NCBI RefSeq assembly: GCF_000428045.1
Contig: NZ_ATZE01000021.1
Location: 1 to 64,000, forward strand
Source of the DNA: Sedimenticola selenatireducens DSM 17993
Lineage (GTDB): Bacteria > Pseudomonadota > Gammaproteobacteria > Chromatiales > Chromatiaceae
Direction: 5' to 3'
Length of the DNA stretch: 64,000 nucleotides
The notes below the pieces were generated by a model. It was not told where the DNA came from. It did not search any database and saw only the letters and a list, made by a program, of their open reading frames with translations. Shown piece after piece: positions 18,217-26,622 of the stretch. How positions within the stretch are numbered: position 1 is the first letter of the stretch; every line of letters starts with the position of its first letter. The translations under genes were made by a program, and so were the position numbers.

Positions 18217-20085
18217 AATCAGGCTCTGCTCCAGCCCGGCAATACAGAGGGTACGCTTGCCCAGGGAAGATCTCAGGATATTGGGATACTTCCGGGCCAG
18301 GGAAAGCAGTCTTTTCGTATTGACCACATCGGACAGGCATTCCGTCGCCTCTATCAACTCCATAATCCTGGTCCGATTATTATTGATGAAATGTTTTCCA
18401 TCCCACCGAAATCCCTGTTTTTGACTGCGCCACTGGGTCGGCAGGGGTTGTAAGGCGTCAAACGCCTTCCGCAACTCGTGCTTGTTCCAGCAATCGGCAT
18501 ATTTCTTTCGGTACCCGGAAAAAACAAATGGATGCAGACGCATGTCCAGCAAGGGGCTACGGTTCTCCACACTGGCCATCATGGCATTGCGGTCATTGTG
18601 CCATATCCATTCACCCAGGCGCCCTCCCGGCGCGATGTCATTGCACAGGACATCGGTAAAACCAAGACCCAGATCATTCAGGGGATCCGGATTTTTCGCC
18701 GACCAGATCTCCGGCGCTGGTATATTGAGCAACGGATGCAGTTGCGCCGACACGCGGGTCTTGAGGGACTGTTTGGCATTCAAATACCGGGCTGGCCAGA
18801 AGGCATCCCGAATATGTCTGCGGACATTATTGACCTTGCCGTCACAGGCATAACTCTGCTTGATCCAGGCCCAGTCACGCCGCCTCATTGCATCGCGGAC
18901 TGCCGCCTGAAACTGCCGGCCCCAATACCCGCCGAACAATTCGTCGCCACCGGTTCCGTCAAGTACTACCGGAATCCCCTGCTGGGCTATGGCCTCGTAC
19001 ATCTGCGGCATCGCCATGGCATTGCCATTGAAGGGAAACGCCTTTTCATGGTGCCGGCATACCTGCAAAAACTGTTCAAACGAATTGCTGTCGTAATCCA
19101 GTACCACGGTTTCCGCAGCCACGCCAAGCTCCTGAACACATTTTTGGGCATATTTGTAATCATCGGAGCGGCCGGTATCGCCCATGAAAATTTTCACCTG
19201 GTCCTGTAATTTCTCGCTGTAGAGCACCGACAGCAATAGCGAGCTGTCGATCCCACCCGACAACAGCAGTGCCACAGGGCGATCCGACACCAGCCGCGAA
19301 GCGACGCTGTCCCGAAGCACCTCGACCAGGTCTTGCTGCTGGTAATCTCCCGTTGAACCTGCGGGTGGATGGTGCCAGTCAAAATAGGGAGCGCCTGTCA
19401 TCTCCCACCGGCTGAAATCAAAGGTGCAGTAGTGGCCAGGCAGGATTTGAGAGATTTTCTGGAAGTGCGTCTCAGCCGAGGCGGAGGGATGCATGGACCC
19501 AAAGAGAAAATAGTCCAGCAGCGCGCTACGACGAAATTCCAGATTCAGCCCAAGATATGTCTTGATGGCGCCGATGCTGGAGGAGACGCAGAGCACCTCA
19601 TCATCGAGATAATAGAAAAGCGGCTTTTTGCCATACCGGTCGCGTGACAGGAAAAGAGCATTTCTGCCTGCATCAAACAGGCTGAATGCCCACATACCGT
19701 TAAAATCGGCCAGCGCCCCGGCGCCTCCGGAGACGACGGATCTGAGGAAAACTTCGGTATCACCCGTGGTGCGAAAATCAACACCCTGCTTTTTCAGCTC
19801 CGCCCCGATCTGCCGGTAGTTATACAGTTCTCCGTTATACAGGAACACCTTGTCCTGACTAAGGAACGGCTGATGCGAACGATCACTGAGATCGAGGATT
19901 GAAAGCCGCTGATGCCCGAAAGCGGCGTGACAGACCACCTCCCCATCGGCCGTCGGTGTGTTGAAATCCAGATAATGAACGCCTTGATCATCGGGTCCCC
20001 GATGATGAAGCGTATTCAGAGCAGCAGTGAATTTCTCTCTTGATATAGGAACCGTCTTCTGTATTACCTGAAAAAAACCACACAT
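18208..20085 (-). CDS. asnB: Asparagine synthetase, glutamine-hydrolysing
   Basis: The 625-residue protein begins Met-Cys-Gly-Phe-Phe, giving the N-terminal nucleophile Cys after Met removal. I therefore place the start at 20085, not at the upstream Met at 20157. The glutaminase domain (1-about 200) shows HHRGPDDQG and FLYNGELYNY. The synthetase domain has the PP-loop LSGGIDSS (276-282) and the conserved GTGGDELFGGY. It converts Asp, Gln and ATP to Asn, Glu, AMP and PPi. Many AsnB-type proteins in Gram-negative bacteria instead amidate surface polysaccharides or peptides, but no such genes are adjacent. Transcribed alone on the minus strand, convergent with the heme-enzyme operon. Confidence 0.9.
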   Translation of the reverse strand: MCGFFQVIQKTVPISREKFTAALNTLHHRGPDDQGVHYLDFNTPTADGEVVCHAAFGHQRLSILDLSDRSHQPFLSQDKVFLYNGELYNYRQIGAELKKQGVDFRTTGDTEVFLRSVVSGGAGALADFNGMWAFSLFDAGRNALFLSRDRYGKKPLFYYLDDEVLCVSSSIGAIKTYLGLNLEFRRSALLDYFLFGSMHPSASAETHFQKISQILPGHYCTFDFSRWEMTGAPYFDWHHPPAGSTGDYQQQDLVEVLRDSVASRLVSDRPVALLLSGGIDSSLLLSVLYSEKLQDQVKIFMGDTGRSDDYKYAQKCVQELGVAAETVVLDYDSNSFEQFLQVCRHHEKAFPFNGNAMAMPQMYEAIAQQGIPVVLDGTGGDELFGGYWGRQFQAAVRDAMRRRDWAWIKQSYACDGKVNNVRRHIRDAFWPARYLNAKQSLKTRVSAQLHPLLNIPAPEIWSAKNPDPLNDLGLGFTDVLCNDIAPGGRLGEWIWHNDRNAMMASVENRSPLLDMRLHPFVFSGYRKKYADCWNKHELRKAFDALQPLPTQWRSQKQGFRWDGKHFINNNRTRIMELIEATECLSDVVNTKRLLSLARKYPNILRSSLGKRTLCIAGLEQSLIKN

Positions 20086-20316
20086 ATCGCCAAATCCATT
20101 CCCATCACAAACGCCACCAAGGGCTGCTCGCCGATAACAAACCGGACATATTCCCACAACGTTTCTGGCAAAGCCATATCCACCACCCTACTTTCGGACC
20201 AATTGCGCACACTTTTCCCTGGATCAGGTTGATCCAGCGGAGGCACAACGCGCACCGCCTCAGCTCAACGGGGAGTTATTCTGGATCGCCGGCCCAAGCA
20301 GTGCCACTATGGACGC

Positions 20317-21132
20317 ATGATTATTTACGGCATTGATTTCACCAGCCGCCCGCAACGCAGCAAACCCATCACCTGCCTGGAATCCGTGCTTGAAGACACT
20401 CATCTCCGCGCGGGTAATCTGACCGAGTGGCGGGACTTCGCGGCATTCGAGGCCGCCCTGAGAAAGCCTGGCCCATGGGTCGCCGGGATCGACTTCCCAT
20501 TCGGGCAGTCCAGGCGATTCATCGAGACCATCGGCTGGCCGGATACCTGGCAGGGCTATGTCGATCATGCCAAACAGCTCGGACGCCAGGGCTTTCGCTC
20601 CGCACTGGATGACTACCGCAAAGACCGCCCCGCAGGAGACAAGGAGCATCGCCGCGCAACCGATATCGCCGCCGGATCCATCAGCCCGCAAAAGCTTTAT
20701 GGAACACCGGTCGGCCTGATGTTCTTTGAAGGCGCGCCACGCATCAAAGAAGCCGGTGTCACGATACACGGCCTGCAACAAGGTGACCCGCGACGGATCG
20801 TCGTCGAAGCGTATCCCGGCATTCTGGCCCGAAGCCTGATCGGTCGCCAAAGCTACAAGCAGGACAGCAAAGCCAAACAGACCCGGGAGCAATACAAAGC
20901 GAGAATGGAAATACTTAACCTCGTCAACAAAAACGGTGTCCAGCCATCCCATGGCCTGACAGTGGAAGCGCCAAACAGCCTGGCCGATGACCCCGGCGCG
21001 GATCATCTCGACGCCCTGCTCTGCGCCATCCAGGCCGCATGGGCGTGGACGAGGCGTCACAGCAACTATGGCCTGCCAACCACCATTGATCCGCTGGAAG
21101 GGTGGATCACCCATCCGACCACCAGTCCATGA
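20317..21132 (+). CDS. DUF429 domain protein
   Basis: The 271-residue protein fits the DUF429 family. It opens with an RNase H-fold-like strand containing an acidic residue (MIIYGIDFTSRP) and continues with WVAGIDFPFGQ, a conserved central EAYPGILAR and a C-terminal DDPGADHLDALLCAIQAAWAW, where the aspartates resemble a metal-binding set. The biochemical function of DUF429 is unknown; the fold suggests a nuclease or phosphotransferase. It has no operon partner: asnB is divergent and 231 bases away, and the spondin gene begins 202 bases downstream. The ATG has only a weak ribosome binding site. Confidence 0.75.
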   Translation: MIIYGIDFTSRPQRSKPITCLESVLEDTHLRAGNLTEWRDFAAFEAALRKPGPWVAGIDFPFGQSRRFIETIGWPDTWQGYVDHAKQLGRQGFRSALDDYRKDRPAGDKEHRRATDIAAGSISPQKLYGTPVGLMFFEGAPRIKEAGVTIHGLQQGDPRRIVVEAYPGILARSLIGRQSYKQDSKAKQTREQYKARMEILNLVNKNGVQPSHGLTVEAPNSLADDPGADHLDALLCAIQAAWAWTRRHSNYGLPTTIDPLEGWITHPTTSP

Positions 21133-21334
21133 TGCACCAGGCTCGGGAATATGGGCCATTCGGTCAGTGGTAACCGGAGGTCTCTACGTGACACATTTGT
21201 GATGGCAGCGTAACTCCGATGAAAAATTATACGCCCACACTCCTCTGTGCAGCATGGAAACAACCGATACCAGTGCCTTCAAACATGGAGCATACGGTCG
21301 GTGACTGAATCACCATACCGACAAGGAGACCATC

Positions 21335-22052
21335 ATGAAAAAAGTCTGACGGCCTTACTGATTTCCGCAAGCATATTAACCTCTGCGAATGTCATCGCAA
21401 GAGACCGCGAGATCAGTGTTGAAATCACCAATATAACCAATGCCACCTACTTTACCGAACTACTGGTGGCCGCTCATGACCGTAACACCCGCCTTTTTGA
21501 ACTCAGTACGGCGGCATCACCCCATCTTCAGGCCATGGCCGAGGGTGGCAATATTAATGGACTGATCGATGACCTTGAAGCGGTCGGCAGCGAATACATT
21601 GCCAATCCGGCGGCCGGACTCCTGGCGCCAGGCGCGAGCACCGAGGCAGTGTTCAACCTACCGGGAAACAACCACCGGTTCCTTTCAATTGTCGCCATGC
21701 TGCTACCCACGAATGACGGCTTCGTTGGCCTTAATGGTTTGCCAGTCCCGAAAAAAAAGGGTACCTACATCTATTACCTGCGCGGCTATGACGCCGGCAC
21801 CGAGGCAAATGATGAGATCATCACCGGTGGCGATGCACCCGGTGTCCCTGGAATCCCCGCCGATCCCGGAGGCAACACCGGGACGGGGGGCGTAGCCACT
21901 GTGGGCCCGGACCACAATCCAACCATCCATATTCACAGGGTGTGACGGGAGATAACGACCCACTGAGCGGAGACAGTGATCTCGACGCCAGAGTCCACAC
22001 TTGGCAGGGACCCGTGGCCAAGCTGGTGCTTCGGGTAGGTAATGACGACTAG
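21335..22052 (+). pseudogene. Spondin-domain secreted protein, two frameshifts
   Basis: The main open frame (about 21340-21945) encodes a signal-peptide hydrophobic core and a Spondin_N-like domain (SVEITNITNATYFTELLVAAHD, LLAPGASTEAVFNLPG, YIYYLRGYDAGTEANDEI). The strongest start, AAGGAG plus ATG at 21335, reads only Met-Lys-Lys-Val then stop; a seventh A in the A6 run (21338-21343) would join it to Ser-Leu-Thr-Ala-Leu-Leu of the signal peptide. At the other end the frame stops at 21945, but shifting one base at GGG (21938-21940) continues into the expected family C-terminus (SDLDARVHTWQGPVAKLVLRV) and ends at 22052. Both breaks are one missing base in a homopolymer. Either this is a decaying gene or the assembly has indel errors here. 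Confidence 0.7.
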
Positions 22053-22079
22053 CCCGGGATAAAACGATGCTCTTGCGAC

Positions 22080-22105
22080 AGTGCCTCGGCAATCTCCGAG
22101 GCACT
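22080..22105. terminator. Strong hairpin between convergent genes
   Basis: AGTGCCTCGG, loop CAATCT, CCGAGGCACT makes a perfect 10-bp stem between the spondin gene and the convergent phosphodiesterase gene. There is no long T-run on either side, so it may act as an RNA 3'-end stabiliser or a weak bidirectional terminator. Confidence 0.5.
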
Positions 22106-22215
22106 AAATGTTGTTCCGTTAAACGCAAATTCGGATCTTTGGCCGACAGTTATGGAGAGCCTGACCATATAGGCATCTCTCAGGGTTCAGCTGTGGGCGA
22201 GAAAATACAGCACCA

Positions 22216-23163
22216 TCATATTTCAAACTCTGCCCACAAGGGTCTGTGGTCCGCGATATGATACTTCACTGCGTTATTGAAATAGTCAGGGCCAATAGTC
22301 CAGGCGTCGGTAAAGAAAGGATCATGATCAAAATCAAAGACCCCTGAATGCCCCCGATAGGCCTCCTGCATGCCACCGGCATGGAATGCCACCTGATCAT
22401 AATCCTTGTCGCCCGCGAGATTGCTGCCCATGGACGTGGAGTGTTGCGGCAGTATCAGACGCTTGGCTTTCAACGCCTTGTAGACATTGCTGGAGTTGCC
22501 CCGAATCGGCAGGTTCAAATCGCCTAACACCAGGATGTTCTGAGAGTAGGCTCCTGCCGCCTTGTGGCGTTGATCGGCCCAACGAGCGAGCGCATAGGCC
22601 TCAAGCGCGCGCCGGTCCTGATCATAATAGGCGTGACTGCCAAAGAACAGATGGGCGCAAACCGCGGTAAACTCCAGCGCACCTGCCCGAAATGCCACCG
22701 CATAAGGGTTACGATCAAAACCCTCGAACGCACCAGAGACCCCCTTCAAACGAATATAGCGCCGATCACTCGGCGGCACCGCCACCTCCGCGGCAAGTTC
22801 CAGTCGGGTGAGCTTATCACTGTCATAGAGGAACCCCGCCCGTTCATCATTGCCGCCGATATCGGAAAGAATGACCCGATAACTGGCGGGCAGATGACTC
22901 AGTAGCAGACGCAAGTGGATCAGCGAATCAGCGATTTCCTGGATCGCCACAAGATCAAACCAGGAAATTATCTCAGCCATGAGCGCGAGATCACCATCCG
23001 TACGCTTCTGAAGACCAAAGTTCGTTAAATTCCATGTGGCCGTCAATAGCCGGTTACTGGCCTTCGGTGGGACGCCGCGCAGCGCTTTTGTTGACACCAG
23101 CGCCTGTCGTTCTGTTTCCACCGCGTAGATAAACGCGGGGTGTTCCTGTTTGTGAGGTACCAT
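22216..23163 (-). CDS. Endonuclease/exonuclease/phosphatase (EEP) fold protein
   Basis: The 315-residue protein shows the EEP superfamily motifs in order: TWNLTNFG (strand 1 with Asn), DLVAIQEI (metal-binding Glu), AVCAHLFFG (His), LVLGDLNLP (catalytic GDxN) and YHIADHRPLWAEF (the terminal DHxP motif). Such metal-dependent phosphodiesterases include DNase I-like nucleases, sphingomyelinases and inositol phosphatases; the substrate cannot be told here. There is no signal peptide, so it is likely cytoplasmic. The N-terminal about 40 residues are not part of the fold. No operon partner is evident. Confidence 0.8.
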   Translation of the reverse strand: MVPHKQEHPAFIYAVETERQALVSTKALRGVPPKASNRLLTATWNLTNFGLQKRTDGDLALMAEIISWFDLVAIQEIADSLIHLRLLLSHLPASYRVILSDIGGNDERAGFLYDSDKLTRLELAAEVAVPPSDRRYIRLKGVSGAFEGFDRNPYAVAFRAGALEFTAVCAHLFFGSHAYYDQDRRALEAYALARWADQRHKAAGAYSQNILVLGDLNLPIRGNSSNVYKALKAKRLILPQHSTSMGSNLAGDKDYDQVAFHAGGMQEAYRGHSGVFDFDHDPFFTDAWTIGPDYFNNAVKYHIADHRPLWAEFEI

Positions 23164-23799
23164 CGCTACGCCTCGAATGGATTCAATAGTCAGACACCGG
23201 GTTTAGAGAAATCCTTGCACTTCCATCATGACAGCCCGGTAATAAATCGGTGTTGTTATGGACTTTGCTTTCCAGGGCATTTTTCGAATAAAACACCCGG
23301 GATCGGCCCTGGGTCTGTGCAATGGCCCGGTTGATATAAAGAATATAGCCGTTATAGCCAACCGGTAACGCTTCCAGTCATATCTGCAACTGAATTGAAA
23401 AGCTCGCGTCCTTCACCATTGATGGGGTTACCCGGATCATTGAAGGTGTGTGATTCAAGAAATACCGGAGACATGGGTTACACATTTCCGCATTTGGGGA
23501 GACCCTGATGCACTGGAATGAGTGTAACCGGATGGAAGAGCGCCTCAGACTTGAGGCTCGATTACCCCATCCCGAACATTAAGAAAGCGCAACCTGGCGG
23601 GGCATCAAAAAGACTTCTAATGGAATTTCTCCCACTCACCAACAAAGAAACCGGACGGTAAATTTCAGATCCAAAGCAGGAGATAGCCGTTCAGACACTC
23701 CAGTAATCGATAAAAGAAAGGACCCATGAATAAACCAAGCATACGCAGATAAAGGGCGCTATCCCGGTCACCTGTTGCATGAGGGACAATCCTTTTGCA
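23164..23799. other. Non-coding stretch
   Basis: No supported gene is found in about 640 bases between the EEP-fold gene and the chemoreceptor gene. Frames are short and stop-rich on both strands. The right end holds the REP-like palindrome listed next. I see no tRNA, sRNA terminator or insertion-sequence end here. Confidence 0.4.
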
Positions 23800-23840
23800 G
23801 GAGCAGATTTATCCGCGAATTTCGCGGCTGACGCTGCTCC
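23800..23840. repeat. REP-like extragenic palindrome
   Basis: The outer arms GGAGCAG (23800-23806) and CTGCTCC (23834-23840) enclose a perfect inner palindrome CCGCGAATTTCGCGG (23813-23827). The pattern 'aGGAGCAgatttatCCGCGAA...' closely resembles the REP elements spread through Pseudomonas and related genomes, which are mobilised by TnpA-REP (RAYT) transposases. It lies 16 bases after the chemoreceptor stop and could also act in mRNA 3'-end formation. Confidence 0.65.
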
Positions 23841-23855
23841 CACGAGCCGGCTCTC

Positions 23856-25658
23856 TCAGGTTGTCAGTACAGCACCAGTTTTGAACTTGGAAGTCTCACT
23901 CTCCACCTCATTCACCGACTGAACCAATTGCTCCGCAAGTGTCAACAGGCTTTGCGATACTTCATGGGTCTTATTCGCTTCACTGCTTGCCTTGAGAATG
24001 TTATCGGCAATACGATCGGCAATCTCGTCCTGCTCATGGGCAGCGGCATTCACCTCGGTGAACTCGTTTTTCAGACTGTCGACCTGATCAACTGCAGCTG
24101 AGAGATCCTGCTCGGTAGCACGTGAAGTTTCGGTAACCTCGTTGACCATATCCTTAGTGGCCATTACCTCCTGTTCCGCCATTTCGATCTCCTTCACAAA
24201 AACACCGAGAGATTGGTTGATTGAACTGGTCAGCACCGCTGTTTCATCAGAAAGGCTACGCACTTCACTGGCGACCACTGCAAACCCACTCCCATATTCA
24301 CCTGCACGGGCGGCTTCAATAGCGGCGTTGAGGGATATGAGGTTGGTCTGCTTCGCAATTTTGTCAATCATTTCAAGTTGTGTCGCCACTTGACGTGAGT
24401 TATCGATAATGGCCTGCATACGTGCCGAAACCTTTTCGACTCGTTGAACCACCTGATCAGTGCACTCTCGGTTGTGCTGTGAACTGGTCCGTGACTGTTG
24501 CATGGCACGAACTATGTCATTTAATCCTGAATCAATGTGATTGATCGCCGCCAGCACCCGCTGCGATGAATTCTTCATCGAATCAGTCTGTCCAGCAATA
24601 TCACTGAGCTCCGCAGCAATATCTCGATTGTTGGCACTAATGGTCAGGCTTTTTTCGCCCAGTGTGGTTGCGGCAAGTTGTACACCGTGCATCCGCATCT
24701 TGATCTGTGACACGATAATATGGATCTTGTCAATAAAACGGTTGAAAAGCCGAGAGAGCAGACCCATTTCATCCTGCTTCCTGTCATTCAGTTTAAGCGT
24801 CAGGTCTCCCTCCCCCTGGGTCAGGTCATTGATGCTGTGAATCAGGGAGTAGATCGGCCGATAGATGATAAGGCGAAAGACTAACAGTACGATAATGAGT
24901 GCAGGCAACAGCACCGCAGTTATGATTATTAGAACACCAATGAGGTTTTCGTTTTTCTGCGCCACCGCGTAGCTGTTGTCCATACTGACCCGAAGGTAAC
25001 CACCCGTCTCACCTTCACGCCAGTTGGTGTGGCAGACCACACATTCTGAAGTCGCCGTCAGTCGCTGGAAAAAATGCGCTTTGTCATCTTCCATAAAGTG
25101 AGCACGTCCGGTTTCATCGAAGTCAATCGCAGGATCGATCGTATAATGACAGTCGACACAGTCATGCCCGCTTGAACGCACCGTCTCTATATGCTGTTTT
25201 GTAGATGGCGTTTCACTCGAGTCACGGACGCTCCAGTCTTCTCTCTGGTGACGGCCACGTGTCGCGTCAAAGAGCTCTCGGTTGGGATTGGACAAAACCC
25301 CATCCTTGTGGTTAAACGGCTTGCCAACGGTAACTTCACCCGACTTATAGGTCATTAATCCAGAGCGGGCGTAGAGCGCAGCGTTATCAACCTCGTCAAT
25401 TTTCGAGAAGTTATCAATTACGTGCTGGAAGGATTGTCGCTGCCCTTTGTTTATTGATTCGCTGGAATCAGCAACCAGTGTTGATAACAGCCCGTGCCCG
25501 GTTTCGACAATACGTTGCTCAAGGAGCATGTTCTGACGCTGATAGTAAATTGCAATGGACAATAGTGAGACAATACAGACACTTACACCAAGGTAGAGCA
25601 GGGCCCGAAAGAGTAGCGAGTTTGTAAGGTGAATACGTAATTCCTGGCGGGTACTCAT
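23856..25658 (-). CDS. Di-heme methyl-accepting chemotaxis protein
   Basis: The 600-residue chemoreceptor has TM1 (about 17-38), a periplasmic domain of about 200 residues, TM2 (about 239-262), a HAMP domain and a long signalling coiled coil. The CheA/CheW-binding hairpin tip is [21 protein letters not shown] (434-454 region). The periplasmic domain carries two c-type heme attachment motifs, CVDCH (167-171) and CVVCH (206-210), so it should bind two covalent hemes, as in Desulfovibrio DcrA and Geobacter heme-PAS receptors that respond to redox or O2. The gene starts 21 bases after the hydrogenase small-subunit stop on the same strand, which ties its signal to H2 oxidation. No CheR-tethering pentapeptide is visible at the C-terminus. 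Confidence 0.9.
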   Translation of the reverse strand: MSTRQELRIHLTNSLLFRALLYLGVSVCIVSLLSIAIYYQRQNMLLEQRIVETGHGLLSTLVADSSESINKGQRQSFQHVIDNFSKIDEVDNAALYARSGLMTYKSGEVTVGKPFNHKDGVLSNPNRELFDATRGRHQREDWSVRDSSETPSTKQHIETVRSSGHDCVDCHYTIDPAIDFDETGRAHFMEDDKAHFFQRLTATSECVVCHTNWREGETGGYLRVSMDNSYAVAQKNENLIGVLIIITAVLLPALIIVLLVFRLIIYRPIYSLIHSINDLTQGEGDLTLKLNDRKQDEMGLLSRLFNRFIDKIHIIVSQIKMRMHGVQLAATTLGEKSLTISANNRDIAAELSDIAGQTDSMKNSSQRVLAAINHIDSGLNDIVRAMQQSRTSSQHNRECTDQVVQRVEKVSARMQAIIDNSRQVATQLEMIDKIAKQTNLISLNAAIEAARAGEYGSGFAVVASEVRSLSDETAVLTSSINQSLGVFVKEIEMAEQEVMATKDMVNEVTETSRATEQDLSAAVDQVDSLKNEFTEVNAAAHEQDEIADRIADNILKASSEANKTHEVSQSLLTLAEQLVQSVNEVESETSKFKTGAVLTT

Positions 25659-25679
25659 ATTTAATCTCCGCTACGCATC

Positions 25680-26606
25680 TTAAAACTTGCGTTTAATGAC
25701 CCGCGGGTCATCATGACGATGCAACATTATCTGCCGTGGAAAATGCTCACTCGCACACCCTACACAGGGATGACCGGCCTTAATGCAGGTACTCGTATTA
25801 TTGTTGTGGCCGTTTATCATGCAGTCACTACGGGTAACCACGCCCTGGCAACCAAGATTGATGAGACAGCCACTATCTCCAATGTATCTGGCGTAATGCT
25901 TCTCCTGAAAATCTGCGTAGTAATTGCAGCGTTCATGAATCGTACGCCCAAAAAAATGAATCGGTCGATGCTGCAAGTCAAGCTCAGGCAGCGTCCCTTT
26001 CATCGCATAATGCAACAAGGTGTAGACGAGATGCTCAGGTTTCATTGGGCAGCCCGGCAGGCTCACCAGAGGCTTGGCTATATTCTGCGCTGCAAGCAGT
26101 TCAGGTAAAGTCTGTACCCCGGTCTGCATACCATTCATACGCGTGACGCCACCGAACACCGAGCAAGTACCGGCAGCAACACACGCTGTTGCACGTTTCG
26201 CCATGGGTACCACCCACTCAACAAAAGGCTTGTGCCCCATCAGGCAGGCATGTGGCATCCCGACTGGAGTTGATCCCTCTACCACTAGCAGGTAGTCAAG
26301 ATCAGAATCGACAACCTGATCCAATATCCCGGTCACCTGATCACCGGTGGCCAATGAGAGATCGGGATGAAAGATGACATTGGCAAAACGGCTCAGAATA
26401 TCGAGCACTGGAACATACTCAATATCGAGAAAACTACAGGAGCAACCGGAGCAGGAGCTACCGTGCAACCAGACCAGGTTTAGTCTTTTATCAACATATT
26501 TATCGGCTGCCAGGAGATCATCAAAACTTAGAAATGAGGCCGCACCAGTGGCAATAATCGCACCATAAACCTTCTTTAATGCTTCACGCCGTGTGATTTT
26601 TTCCAT
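25680..26606 (-). CDS. [NiFe] hydrogenase small subunit, Tat-exported
   Basis: The 308-residue protein begins with a twin-arginine signal (ITRREALKK) and a hydrophobic stretch to about residue 33. The proximal cluster region is SSCSGCSCS (Cys52, Cys55, plus an extra Cys57). Other cluster ligands are seen in VAAGTCSVFGG, SLPGCPMKP, IHERCNYY, GDSGCLINLGC and CIKAGHPCVGC, so three Fe-S clusters are expected. There is no C-terminal membrane anchor, unlike HyaA/HupS, so it should be a soluble or peripherally bound periplasmic electron-transfer subunit. I chose the ATG at 26606 (GGGA 8 bases upstream); an in-frame ATG at 26615 is possible. Its gene follows the large-subunit gene, the reverse of the usual order, and precedes the heme chemoreceptor, a plausible electron acceptor. 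Confidence 0.9.
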   Translation of the reverse strand: MEKITRREALKKVYGAIIATGAASFLSFDDLLAADKYVDKRLNLVWLHGSSCSGCSCSFLDIEYVPVLDILSRFANVIFHPDLSLATGDQVTGILDQVVDSDLDYLLVVEGSTPVGMPHACLMGHKPFVEWVVPMAKRATACVAAGTCSVFGGVTRMNGMQTGVQTLPELLAAQNIAKPLVSLPGCPMKPEHLVYTLLHYAMKGTLPELDLQHRPIHFFGRTIHERCNYYADFQEKHYARYIGDSGCLINLGCQGVVTRSDCMINGHNNNTSTCIKAGHPCVGCASEHFPRQIMLHRHDDPRVIKRKF

Positions 26607-26622
26607 CGTATTCATCCCACTT

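Noticed and set aside
20260-21159. 299-codon minus-strand frame opposite the DUF429 gene
   Set aside because: The plus-strand frame has recognisable DUF429 motifs; the minus frame has none.
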